Positions 16,057-24,545 of a DNA stretch of 43,184 nt are shown here, in pieces (the stretch's first letter is position 1; each line of letters opens with the position of its first letter). This DNA comes from an uncultured Oscillospiraceae bacterium (GTDB lineage Bacteria; Bacillota; Clostridia; Oscillospirales; Oscillospiraceae): contig CAJTVO010000007.1 of NCBI GenBank assembly GCA_910579485.1, positions 1-43,184 of the forward strand, given 5' to 3'. The translations under genes were made by a program, and so were the position numbers. The notes beneath the pieces are model-generated. The model ran no database searches. It was not told where the DNA came from and worked only from the letters and a program-made list of their open reading frames with translations.

Positions 16057-16842
16057 TCAAAACAACTCATCCAAGAGGATGTAGTACCGTATCCTGGTCC
16101 AGTCCGGCTCCAGCCCCAGGGCCCGGAACAGGAGCTTCCCGTCCGGCGGGGCGCCGCCGGTCTTCCGGCACCAGTCCGCGTAGCTGTGGTGCAGGCTCCG
16201 CCAGCACAGGGCGATGTCGCACCACTTGTCCCCGATCCCCGCCCGGCCCAGGTCGATGTACCCGGCGATCCGGCCCTCCTCGCAGAAGAGGTTGGGGAAG
16301 CAGAAGTCCCCGTGGGACAGCGCCGGCTCCTCCGCCGGACGGTTGACGTACAGCCACTTCAGCAGCTCCGCCGGGTTCCGGAAGCCCTTTTCGCCAAAGG
16401 TCCCCGGCTCCACGTTGTTCATGTCCACCAGCCCGTTCACCACGTTGTACCGGGCCGCCTCCAGCTTTTTCGCAAGCCGCTGGTCGCAGGGACAGCCGGA
16501 CACGTCCACGCTCCACAGTGCCCGCAGGCCCTCCGCCAGCATGGCGCACAGGGCGGCGGGGTCCTCCAGAAACGCCGGGTCGCAGGCCGCGCGGCCCCTG
16601 CAGCGCTCCATCAGCAGGTAGGACGTGTCCTCCACGGTCTCGTGGACGTGGACCTTGGGCACCGGCAGCTTCCCCTGCAGGAAGGCCAGCATGGCGGCCT
16701 CGTTCTCCGCCTCCGGGCCGCGGCGCTGGATCTTCAGCACCTGGTCCTGATACAGCCGGATGGACGCGCCGGACATGCCGGTGTGGTCCATCGTATATGC
16801 TTTTTCCTCCGTCCGAAGGAGGATATTCTCCGGTATAACCAT
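16057..16842 (-). CDS. APH(3')-like aminoglycoside phosphotransferase
   Basis: 261 residues with a eukaryotic-kinase-like fold. Lysine K37 (VLKIQ), catalytic D179 (SHGDF), N184 and metal-binding D197 (YIDLGR) are spaced exactly as D190, N195 and D208 in APH(3')-IIIa. The C terminus DWTRIRYYILLDELF nearly matches that enzyme's ending. Members transfer ATP phosphate to the 3'-hydroxyl of kanamycin or neomycin. Divergence elsewhere means activity is not assured. GGAGG precedes the ATG, which lies 12 nt after the DUF1538 stop, so it is embedded in the DUF1538/P-II transcript and has no separate promoter. Confidence 0.9.
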   Translation of the reverse strand: MVIPENILLRTEEKAYTMDHTGMSGASIRLYQDQVLKIQRRGPEAENEAAMLAFLQGKLPVPKVHVHETVEDTSYLLMERCRGRAACDPAFLEDPAALCAMLAEGLRALWSVDVSGCPCDQRLAKKLEAARYNVVNGLVDMNNVEPGTFGEKGFRNPAELLKWLYVNRPAEEPALSHGDFCFPNLFCEEGRIAGYIDLGRAGIGDKWCDIALCWRSLHHSYADWCRKTGGAPPDGKLLFRALGLEPDWTRIRYYILLDELF

Positions 16843-16854
16843 TCCAGCCTCCGA

Positions 16855-18378
16855 TCAGTCATAATAGAGGACCCGGTCCTCCACGCGGGCCAGTTCCGCC
16901 CGCAGGGCATCGTCCGCCAGCCGCTTCTTCACCCGGCCCGCCAGGCCCAGCAGCTGGATGGCCACCAGGGGCGTCATCGCTACCAGGGCCACCAGGCCGA
17001 AGGCGTCGGTCATCAGGTTCCCGCCCCAGGCCTGGCAGGCCCCCATGGCGAAGGGCAGCAGGAAGGTGGCGGTCATGGGGCCCGACGCCACGCCGCCGGC
17101 GTCGAAGGCAACGCCGGTGAACAGCTGGGGCACGAAGAAGGTCAGCGCCAGGGAGACGGCGTATCCGGGAATGAGGAACCACAGGATGGAGATCCCCGTC
17201 AGCACCCGCAGCATGGCGATGCCGATGGAGATGGACACGCCGATGCTCATCCCGTGCCGCATGGCGGACTGGGAGATGGAGCCCATGGAGACCTCCTCCA
17301 CCTGCTTGACCAGCACGTGGACCGCGGGCTCGGCGGCTACGATGAAGTACCCCATGACCATGCCCACGGGGATCAGCAGGAAGGGCAGGTCTCCGGAGGC
17401 GATGGTGGCCCCGATCAGCTCGCCCGCGCCCATAAAACCCACGTTGACGCCGGTGAGGAACAGCACCAGGCCCACGTATGTATACACCAGACCGCTGGCG
17501 ATCCGCAGCAGCTGGGTCCGCTTGAACCGCCGGGTGAACAGCTGGAACAGCAGGAACACCCCGCAGATGGGCAGGATGGCCCCCGCCACCTCTCCCGCGT
17601 AGTGGGGGAAGGCGGCGGCGAACTCCCGGGCCGCGTCCCGGGTGGTGGCCACCTCCGCCAGGACGGGGGGCGTGTAGCTGGCGCTGTCGGGGGCGTAGCA
17701 GATGCCCAGGATCAGCACCGAGAGGATGGGCCCGATGCTGCACAGGGCCACCAGGCCGAAGCTGTCGTTGGTGGCGTTCTTGTCGTTGCGCACGGAGGCG
17801 AGGCCCACGCCCAGGGCCATGATGAAGGGCACCGTGATGGGCCCGGTGGTCACGCCGCCGGAGTCGAAGGACACGGGGATGAAGTCGTTGGGCGTGAACA
17901 GGATGGCCAGCACGAAGGCCCCCAGGTAAAAGCTCACCAGCAGATAGGACAGCGGGACCTTCAGCGTCACGCGCAGCAGGGCGACCACCAGGAACAGCCC
18001 CACCCCGGCGGCCACCGTGAGGATCAGCACCAGGTTGGGGATGGCGGGCACCTGTCCGGCCAGCACCGTGAGGTCCGGCTCCGCCACGGTGATGAGCATC
18101 CCCAGCAGGAAGGCCGCCGCCAGGGGCAGTACCCGCCGCCTGGCCCGGCTCATGGTCACGCCGATGGCGCTGCCCATGGGCGTCATGGACATATCCACCC
18201 CCAGGGTGAACATCCCCACGCCCACGATCAGCAGGAAGGAGCCGAAGAGGAACAGCACCAGCACCCCCGGCGTCAGGGGCACGATGGTAATGCTCAGCGC
18301 CAGGACGATGGCGGTGATTGGCAGCACGGAGGACAGGGATTCCTTGATCTTTTCCATCAGCTGGGGATTGATTCGCAC
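16855..18378 (-). CDS. DUF1538-family polytopic membrane protein
   Basis: 507 residues, almost all hydrophobic helices (about 12-14). Two repeated halves each carry a glycine-rich block: FDSGGVTTGPITVPF near 205 and FDAGGVASGPMTATF near 440. This is the DUF1538 signature; the family is a predicted transporter of unknown substrate, often paired with a P-II-like gene. It starts at GTG 18378 behind AAAGGAG. It leads a four-gene minus-strand operon with the kinase, P-II protein and reductase. Confidence 0.88.
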   Translation of the reverse strand: MRINPQLMEKIKESLSSVLPITAIVLALSITIVPLTPGVLVLFLFGSFLLIVGVGMFTLGVDMSMTPMGSAIGVTMSRARRRVLPLAAAFLLGMLITVAEPDLTVLAGQVPAIPNLVLILTVAAGVGLFLVVALLRVTLKVPLSYLLVSFYLGAFVLAILFTPNDFIPVSFDSGGVTTGPITVPFIMALGVGLASVRNDKNATNDSFGLVALCSIGPILSVLILGICYAPDSASYTPPVLAEVATTRDAAREFAAAFPHYAGEVAGAILPICGVFLLFQLFTRRFKRTQLLRIASGLVYTYVGLVLFLTGVNVGFMGAGELIGATIASGDLPFLLIPVGMVMGYFIVAAEPAVHVLVKQVEEVSMGSISQSAMRHGMSIGVSISIGIAMLRVLTGISILWFLIPGYAVSLALTFFVPQLFTGVAFDAGGVASGPMTATFLLPFAMGACQAWGGNLMTDAFGLVALVAMTPLVAIQLLGLAGRVKKRLADDALRAELARVEDRVLYYD

Positions 18379-18393
18379 GGAGGGCTCCTTTCC

Positions 18394-18412
18394 CGCCCCG
18401 TTCCGCGGGGCG
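18394..18412 (-). promoter_or_regulatory. leader hairpin before DUF1538
   Basis: 7-bp stem CGCCCCG/CGGGGCG (18394-18400 with 18406-18412) just upstream of the ribosome-binding site. It may affect translation or mRNA stability. Confidence 0.4.
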
Positions 18413-18432
18413 CATGCACCTATTTAATCAGT

Positions 18433-18461
18433 ATTCTACAATACTTTTTCCCCATTGTACA
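18433..18461 (-). promoter_or_regulatory. DUF1538 operon promoter with dyad TACAAT-N11-ATTGTA
   Basis: On the minus strand, TGTACA (18456-18461) and TAGAAT (18433-18438) with a 17-nt spacer form a plausible promoter. A perfect inverted repeat TACAAT (18437-18442)/ATTGTA (18454-18459) lies inside it, spanning the -35 and -10, and is a good operator candidate for an unidentified repressor. Confidence 0.5.
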
Positions 18462-18534
18462 GTGCTTCCGGAAAAATATCGCGCCATCGGGCATCCCGCC
18501 TCAAATTTATCGTGCATTTTCCGAAAAAATGGTG

Positions 18535-18540
18535 TATGAT
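18535..18540 (+). promoter_or_regulatory. -10 box of the plus-strand asnA cluster
   Basis: TATGAT at 18535-18540, 42 nt before the asnA ATG; the -35 region is poor. Divergent from the DUF1538 promoter. Confidence 0.4.
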
Positions 18541-18581
18541 AGGTCTCGCGAGGAATATTTCCAGATATAGGAGGCAACATC

Positions 18582-19587
18582 ATGAATACCTGTCTGATCC
18601 CCCAGGGCTACCGCCCCCCCCTCTGCGGCTACGATATGCAGCGGGCCATTGAGTTCGTAAAGAGCAGCTTCCAGGAGAACCTGAAGTTCGCCCTGAACCT
18701 CCGCCGGGTCTCCGCGCCCCTGTTCGTGGACCGGGATTCCGGCCTCAACGACAACCTCAACGGCGTGGAGCGCCCCGTGGGCTTCGATATCCCCGCCATC
18801 GGCGGGGGAGGTGGTCCACTCCCTTGCCAAGTGGAAGCGTCTGGCCCTCAAGCGGTACGGCTTCTACCCCGGCAACGGCCTGTATACCGACATGAACGCC
18901 ATCCGCCGGGACGAGAGTCTGGACAACATCCATTCCGTCTACGTGGACCAGTGGGACTGGGAGAAGGTCATCACCCGCGCCGACCGGAACGTGGATTTCC
19001 TCCAGTACACCGTCCGCTCCATCGTGGGGGCGGTGTGCGACACCTGCGACGCCCTGCGGCGGGCCTTCCCTCAGGTGAAGATCCGTCTGGACCGTGAGGT
19101 GAGTTTTATCACCACGCAGGAGCTGGAGGACATGTATCCCCATCTGACCCCCGGCGAGCGGGAGACCGCCTACATGCGGGAGGGCCACAGGACCGTATTC
19201 CTCATGCAGATCGGCAAGACCCTCAGCAGCGGGAAGAAGCACGACGGCCGGGCCCCGGACTACGATGACTGGGAGCTGAACGGGGACATCCTCATGTGGA
19301 ACGACGTGCTGGGCCGGGCCTTTGAGATCAGCTCCATGGGCATCCGGGTGGACCGGGAGAGCCTGGAGCGGCAGCTGGCCCTGTCGGGCTGCGAGGAGCG
19401 GCGGGAGCTGCCCTTCCACAAAATGCTCCTGAACAACGAGCTGCCCCTGACCATGGGCGGCGGCATCGGCCAGAGCCGTCTGTGTATGCTGATGATCGGC
19501 TGCTGCCACATCGGGGAGGTCCAGGTGAGCCTGTGGGATCAGGAGACCCTGGACACCTGTGAGGCGGCGGGAGTGCAGCTTTTATAA
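18582..19587 (+). pseudogene. asnA: aspartate-ammonia ligase AsnA, frameshifted (possibly a sequence error)
   Basis: AsnA makes asparagine from aspartate, ammonia and ATP (class-II tRNA-synthetase-like fold). The N-terminal part (MNTCLIPQGYRP, SGLNDNLNGVERPV, IPAIGG) is read from ATG 18582. The rest (VVHSLAKWKRLALKRYGF, LDNIHSVYVDQWDWE, MGGGIGQSRLCMLMIG) is in another frame. They join at a run of five G (18804-18808); with four G the reading is the conserved IGGEVVHSLAKWKR and a full-length protein of about 334 residues results. All family motifs are otherwise intact with no other stop, which favours a homopolymer error or very recent mutation. AGGAGG precedes the start. It heads a plus-strand run of five genes. 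Confidence 0.93.
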
Positions 19588-19623
19588 GAACCTTTATTTA
19601 TATTCCGGACAAGGGAGGTCTCT

Positions 19624-20505
19624 ATGAATCTTCTGAAAATCGCTCTGCTCCAGATTGCGCCCACGGGCAGCCTGGCGGGAAACCTGGAGAAGGGGACCGC
19701 CGCCTGCCGCCGGGCGAAGGAGCTGGGAGCGGATATCGCCCTGTTCCCCGAGATGTGGAGCAACGGATACCGCATCTACGGCCGCCCCGCGGAGGAGTGG
19801 AAGGCCGAGGCGATCTCCGCTGAAAGTGAATTTGTCCGCGCCTTCGGCCGTCTGGCCGGAGAACTGGACATGGCCGTGGGCGTCACGCTGCTGGAAGCCT
19901 GGGAGGGCGGCCCCCGGAATACGCTGGTCCTCTTCGACCGCTTCGGGGAACGGAAGCTGACCTACGCCAAGTTCCACACCTGCGATTTCGACGTGGAACG
20001 GAATCTGACCCCCGGCGAGGACTTCTATGTGACGGACCTGGACACCGCCCGGGGCCCGGTCCGGGTGGGAGCCATGATCTGCTACGACCGGGAGTTCCCA
20101 GAGAGCGCTCGGCTCCTGATGCTCAAGGGCGCGGAGCTGATCCTGACCCCCAACGCCTGCCCCATGGAGCTGAACCGCCTGTCTCAGCTGCGGGCCAGAG
20201 CCTTCGAGAACATGCTGGCCGTCGCCACCTGCAACTATCCGGACTCCGTCCCGGACTGCAACGGCGGCTCCAGCGTATTTGACGGCGTGGCCTACCTGCC
20301 GGAGCTGGCGGGCTCCCGGGATACCTGCCTGCTTCAGGCGGGCGGGGAGGAGGGCGTCTACCTGGCCGGGCTGGATATGGATATGCTGCGGGCCTACCGT
20401 GGGCGCGAGGTCCACGGCAACGCCTACCGCCGTCCGAAAAAATACGCGCTGCTGACGGATACCCGGATCGACGAGCCGTTTATCCGTGCAAATCGCCGGG
20501 AATAA
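19624..20505 (+). CDS. nitrilase-superfamily carbon-nitrogen hydrolase
   Basis: 293 residues, single nitrilase domain with the Glu-Lys-Cys triad E43 (FPEMWSNGY), K116 (YAKFHTCDF) and C153 (MICYDREFPES). The family hydrolyses amide bonds such as N-carbamoyl amines or omega-amides; the substrate cannot be told from sequence. GGGAGG precedes the ATG and it begins 36 nt after asnA. With asnA and two peptidases around it, a role in amino-acid amide and nitrogen metabolism is plausible but inferred. Confidence 0.9.
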   Translation: MNLLKIALLQIAPTGSLAGNLEKGTAACRRAKELGADIALFPEMWSNGYRIYGRPAEEWKAEAISAESEFVRAFGRLAGELDMAVGVTLLEAWEGGPRNTLVLFDRFGERKLTYAKFHTCDFDVERNLTPGEDFYVTDLDTARGPVRVGAMICYDREFPESARLLMLKGAELILTPNACPMELNRLSQLRARAFENMLAVATCNYPDSVPDCNGGSSVFDGVAYLPELAGSRDTCLLQAGGEEGVYLAGLDMDMLRAYRGREVHGNAYRRPKKYALLTDTRIDEPFIRANRRE

Positions 20506-20529
20506 CCACAACAAGGAGAAGGAAAAACC

Positions 20530-21939
20530 ATGGAAAACTTTGTCTTATCCCATCTGGAGCCCGGGAACGTATTCCGGTTTTTCGAGGAACTGAGCCGCAT
20601 CCCCCGGGAGTCGGGGCACACGGACGCCGTCAGCGCGTGGGTGGAGGACTTCGCCAGAGCGCGGGGCCTCCGCTGCCGCCGGGACGAACTGGGCAACGTA
20701 GTCATCTGGAAGGACGCCTCCCCCGGTTACGAGGGGCATCCGGCGGTGATCCTCCAGGGGCACACGGACATGGTATGCGTCCAGTCCCCCGGCACAGACC
20801 ACGATTTCGAAAAGGACCCTCTGACGCTGGTCCTGGACGGCGACTGGCTGCGGGCGGAAAACACCACTCTGGGGGGCGATGACGGCGCGGCGGTGGCCAT
20901 GATGCTGGCCCTGCTGGACGATGACGCCATCCCCCACCCGCCCATCGAGGCGGTGTTTACCGTAGACGAGGAGATCGGCCTGCTGGGGGCCGCCGGGCTG
21001 GACTGCTCCGATCTGGAGGGCCGGACGCTCATCAATCTGGACAGCGAGGACGAGGGCGTGCTGACCGTGGGCTGCGCCGGGGGAGCCCGGTGCGACCTGG
21101 CCCTCTCCCTGCCCCTGCGGCCCGCCTCCGGAAAGCTCTGCACGCTGGAACTCACCGGCCTCCCCGGAGGCCACTCCGGCGCGGAGATCCACAAAAGCAT
21201 CCCCAACGCCAACCGCGTGCTGGCCCAATGCCTCCAGGCACTGCCGGACGCCCGGCTGGTGTCCCTCTGCGGCGGCGAGCAGGACAACGCCATTCCCGAC
21301 CGGGCCAGAGCCGTGTTCGTCCTGCCGGAGGACCAGACAGAGAACGCGCCGGAAAAATTCCGCGAGCTGAAGTCCGGCGCGGTCTGCTCCTTCACCTGGG
21401 CCAGCCATGCCCCGGCGGACGCCCTCTCTCCGGAGGACACCCGCAAGGCCGTCGGCCTCATCCTCTCCGCCCCCAACGGCGTACAGGCCATGGAGCCGGA
21501 CCTCCCCGGACAGGTGCGCACGTCCCTGAACCTGGGCATCCTCCGGCTGGAGGAGGGCAGGCTGCGGCTGACCTGGAGCGTGCGCAGCTCCGCCGGAGCG
21601 GAAAAGGAGAAGCTGATCGAGGCTCTCAAGTCTCTGGCAGACGGCTGCGGCGGGACCTTCAGCCGCCGGGGGGACTACCCCGCCTGGGAGTACCGCCCCG
21701 CGTCCCGCCTGCGGGACGTGATGGTCCGGGTCTACCGGGAGCGGACCGGGAAGGAGCCGGTGGTGGAGACCATCCACGCCGGTCTGGAGTGCGGCCTGCT
21801 GGCCCAGAAGCTGCCGGGACTGGACGCGGTGTCCATCGGTCCCGACATGCGGGACATCCACAGCCCCCGGGAGCGGCTGTCCATCCCCTCGGTCCGCCGG
21901 ACCTGGGAGTACCTGCTGGCCGTGCTGGCACAATTATAA
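20530..21939 (+). CDS. pepD: cytosolic M20C dipeptidase (beta-Ala-His/Xaa-His type)
   Basis: 469 residues, the standard PepD length. The di-zinc site is visible: H78 and D80 (QGHTDMV), D117/D118 (LGGDDGAA), E147/E148 (TVDEEIGLLGA) and a distal histidine (GLPGGHSGAEI marks the lid region). SIGPDMRDIHSPRE near the C terminus fits the last metal ligand. It hydrolyses a broad range of dipeptides in the cytoplasm. AAGGAG lies upstream, 24 nt after the nitrilase gene. It likely works downstream of the neighbouring M3 peptidase in peptide use. Confidence 0.96.
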   Translation: MENFVLSHLEPGNVFRFFEELSRIPRESGHTDAVSAWVEDFARARGLRCRRDELGNVVIWKDASPGYEGHPAVILQGHTDMVCVQSPGTDHDFEKDPLTLVLDGDWLRAENTTLGGDDGAAVAMMLALLDDDAIPHPPIEAVFTVDEEIGLLGAAGLDCSDLEGRTLINLDSEDEGVLTVGCAGGARCDLALSLPLRPASGKLCTLELTGLPGGHSGAEIHKSIPNANRVLAQCLQALPDARLVSLCGGEQDNAIPDRARAVFVLPEDQTENAPEKFRELKSGAVCSFTWASHAPADALSPEDTRKAVGLILSAPNGVQAMEPDLPGQVRTSLNLGILRLEEGRLRLTWSVRSSAGAEKEKLIEALKSLADGCGGTFSRRGDYPAWEYRPASRLRDVMVRVYRERTGKEPVVETIHAGLECGLLAQKLPGLDAVSIGPDMRDIHSPRERLSIPSVRRTWEYLLAVLAQL

Positions 21940-21976
21940 ATGGCGACCCTCAAATTTGACAGACAGGAGAAACAGT

Positions 21977-23665
21977 ATGAAATTCAGCGAAATGCCCTAC
22001 ACCCGCCCGGATCTGGAGAAGATCCAGAAGGACTCCACCGCCATTCTGGAGCGCATCACCAACGCTCAGTCCGCCCAGGAGCAGATCGACGCCTACCTGG
22101 CCTATGAGGAGATGGGTAAAGAGGTGGGAACCAACTGCTCCATCGCCTACGTCCGCCATACCATCGACACCCGGGACGAGTTCTATGAGAAGGAGAGCGA
22201 CTATCTGGACGAGATCTATCCCGCCCTTCAGGAGCTGAACCAGAAGATCGACAGGGCCCTGCTCCAGTCCAGATTCCGCCCCCAGCTGGAGGAGCGCTTC
22301 GGGACGCTGCTCTTCAAGAACATGGAGATCTCCGTGCGGTGCATGAAGCCCGAGATCATGGAGCTGATGCAGGAGGAGAACAAGCTCACCAGCGAGTACC
22401 AGAAGCTCTACGCCTCCGCCACGGTGGAGTGGCAGGGCGAGACCCTTCCCCTGCCCAAGCTGGGGCCCTTCATGCAGGACCCCGACCGGGCGGTCCGCAA
22501 GGCCGCCTACGAGGTCCGCGGCCAGTGGTTCGAGGACCACCGGGAGCAGCTGGACGAGCTGTACGACAAGCTGGTGAAGAACCGCGACGCCCAGGGCAAG
22601 GCCATGGGCTACGAGAACTTCATCCCTCTGGGCTATGACCGTCTGGGCCGCAACTGCTGGGGCCCGGAGGAGTGCGCCGCCTTCCGGGATCAGATCGCCA
22701 GAGATCTGGTGCCTATCGTGGCCCGGGTGAAGGAGGATCAGGCCAGACGCATCGGCGTGGACCAGATGAAGATCTACGACGACGCCCTCATGTTCCCCGA
22801 CGGCAACGCCAAGCCCCAGGGCACTCCCGACGAGATTCTGGCGGCGGGCCGGGAGATGTACCACGCCCTCAGCCCGGAGACAAAGGAGTTCATCGACTTC
22901 CTCTATGACGGCGAGCTGCTGGACGTACTCAGCAAGGAGGGCAAGGCCCCCGGCGGCTACTGCACCGACTTCGCCGCCTACAAGGCCCCCTTCATCTTCT
23001 CCAACTTCAACGGCACCAGCGGCGACGTGGACGTGCTGACCCACGAGGCGGGCCACGCCTTCGCCTTCTACCGGGCGGCCCGGAAGGGGTATCTCTCCTC
23101 CCTGATGAGCCCCACCATGGAGGGCTGCGAGACCCACTCCATGTCCATGGAGTTCCTCACCGCCCCCTGGCACGAGAAGTTCTTCGGTCCCCAGACCCGG
23201 AAATATGAGATCGGCCACTGCGAGGACAGCCTGATCTTCATCCCCTACGGCTGCATGGTGGACGAGTTTCAGCACATCATGTACCAGCGCCCGGAGCTGA
23301 CCCCTGATGAGCGCAACCGGATCTGGCTGGAGCTGGAGAAGAAGTACCGCCCCTGGATCGACTACGCGGATCTGCCCTCCTACAGCCGGGGCGCCCGGTG
23401 GCAGCAGCAGCTGCACATTTATATGAACGCCTTCTACTACATTGACTACTGCATGGCTCAGACCATGGCCTTCCAGTTCTGGATGACCTCCCTGGCCAAC
23501 CGGGAGGAGGCCTGGAGGAAGTACCTGGCCTTCGTGGACCTGGGCGGCACCAAGACCTTCGAGGAGCTGGCCCACGGCGCGGGGATGAAGGTCCCCTACG
23601 ACCCCGGCTGCGTCAGGGAGATCGGCGAGGTCATCTCCAAGTGGATCGACGAGAACCCGCTGTAA
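21977..23665 (+). CDS. M3-family oligoendopeptidase (PepF-like)
   Basis: 562 residues, mostly helical, with the zinc motif HEAGH (356-360) in VDVLTHEAGHAFAFY and a downstream glutamate in MEGCETHSMSMEFL. This is the M3 oligoendopeptidase group, soluble enzymes that cut short peptides. ATG 21977 is chosen (AGGAG 7 nt upstream) over the in-frame TTG at 21956. It begins 37 nt after pepD, supporting co-transcription; together they would take oligopeptides down to dipeptides and amino acids. Confidence 0.95.
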   Translation: MKFSEMPYTRPDLEKIQKDSTAILERITNAQSAQEQIDAYLAYEEMGKEVGTNCSIAYVRHTIDTRDEFYEKESDYLDEIYPALQELNQKIDRALLQSRFRPQLEERFGTLLFKNMEISVRCMKPEIMELMQEENKLTSEYQKLYASATVEWQGETLPLPKLGPFMQDPDRAVRKAAYEVRGQWFEDHREQLDELYDKLVKNRDAQGKAMGYENFIPLGYDRLGRNCWGPEECAAFRDQIARDLVPIVARVKEDQARRIGVDQMKIYDDALMFPDGNAKPQGTPDEILAAGREMYHALSPETKEFIDFLYDGELLDVLSKEGKAPGGYCTDFAAYKAPFIFSNFNGTSGDVDVLTHEAGHAFAFYRAARKGYLSSLMSPTMEGCETHSMSMEFLTAPWHEKFFGPQTRKYEIGHCEDSLIFIPYGCMVDEFQHIMYQRPELTPDERNRIWLELEKKYRPWIDYADLPSYSRGARWQQQLHIYMNAFYYIDYCMAQTMAFQFWMTSLANREEAWRKYLAFVDLGGTKTFEELAHGAGMKVPYDPGCVREIGEVISKWIDENPL

Positions 23666-23738
23666 TTGCAGAAATTCCCTTAACTTTTCCGCCATATCTG
23701 CCGAAAAACAGGATATAAGCGGAAAAGGAGGTCTCGCG

Positions 23739-24278
23739 ATGGAACTGCGCATTACCGGCCGGCCGAAAGCCGCCGGCCCGTCCATCCGTCCGGCGGACAG
23801 GAAGGGAGACACCGCCGCCGGCTCCCGTCCCCGAACGGACCGGTTCACCCTGTCCCGTCAGGTTGTGGAGCAGCTGGAAATCCAGAGCCGCATCATCATG
23901 GATCTGGCCCGGAAGGAAGAGAAGAAGCCTTTCGTCTGGGACATGGCGGACAGTGGTGAGGAGACCGGGACCAGCGAGGCGGACGCCCTCGGCGAGCAGA
24001 TGAAGGCCATGGAGCGCTGCCACAAGATCGCCGCCCGGATCATGCGGGGCGACAAGGTCCCGCCCCAGGACGAGCGGTATCTGATGCTCAACGATCCGGA
24101 GGGCTATAAATTGGTCCTGGCGATGCGCGCCCACAAGCGGAACCCCAAGAAGTGGGAGAGCGTCCTGGAGGAGGAAGGCGCCGAGACCGGCCGGTCCTCC
24201 GGAGAGGAGACGGTCTCCTGCGAGGGGACCGGAGAAGCCTCCGGCGGAGACGGTGGCTCCTCGGGTGAAAGCGAATAG
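23739..24278 (+). CDS. small acidic hypothetical protein
   Basis: 179 residues, unrecognised function. The N-terminal 35 are basic and disordered. A central helical region (about 38-145) has the most conserved-looking block, ERCHKIAARIMRGDKVPPQD followed by LMLNDPEGYKLVLAMR. The last 35 are Ser/Gly/Glu-rich. No membrane segment or signal. It resembles a conserved hypothetical of Oscillospiraceae; that is recollection only. AAAGGAGGT precedes the ATG. Last gene of the plus-strand run. Confidence 0.8.
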   Translation: MELRITGRPKAAGPSIRPADRKGDTAAGSRPRTDRFTLSRQVVEQLEIQSRIIMDLARKEEKKPFVWDMADSGEETGTSEADALGEQMKAMERCHKIAARIMRGDKVPPQDERYLMLNDPEGYKLVLAMRAHKRNPKKWESVLEEEGAETGRSSGEETVSCEGTGEASGGDGGSSGESE

Positions 24279-24293
24279 CGCGAGCAAAAAGGC

Positions 24294-24342
24294 AAGCCCC
24301 GGGACCAGATGGTCCCGGGGCTTACCCGCCCTTTCGGGCGGA
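24294..24342. terminator. double hairpin between the acidic protein gene and the MITE/htrA
   Basis: A perfect 13-bp stem (24294-24306 with 24311-24323) is followed by a CCGCCC/GGGCGG hairpin (24327-24342). On the minus strand the first stem leads into CTTTTTGC, so termination in that direction (for htrA) is plausible as well as 3'-end formation for the plus gene. Confidence 0.65.
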
Positions 24343-24378
24343 AAAGAAGAGAGAGAAGAGAAATACTCGTAAGCTGAT

Positions 24379-24545
24379 TTAGAACCTGTATTCATAACCG
24401 GGGGATGCCGGATGGACGAGGATTTTTCTCGTCAGACAAGGAGATTTTCCGCAGCAATCCTGACGGATTGCAAGGGAAATCGACACAGTATGGCGGGAAA
24501 AAGACCGGCCAGACGGCGTGCAACGGTTGTGAATACAGGTTCTTA
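24379..24545. mobile_element. 161-bp MITE-like element with TTA target duplication at the htrA stop
   Basis: Terminal inverted repeats: 24381-24400 matches the reverse complement of 24524-24543 at 19 of 20 bases. Taking GAACC as the tip, the element is 24382-24542 and is flanked by TTA on both sides (24379-24381, 24543-24545). A TNA-type duplication is typical of IS5-family (IS427/IS1031 group) elements, so a non-autonomous IS5-type MITE is inferred. It has no coding capacity; inside is a 7-bp hairpin (24454-24460 with 24465-24471). The right-hand TTA is also the htrA stop codon (TAA) on the minus strand. Confidence 0.75.

Noticed and set aside
16186..18570. 794-aa plus-strand open frame
   Set aside because: Antisense to the kinase and DUF1538 genes; His/Gln/Gly-rich with no domain.
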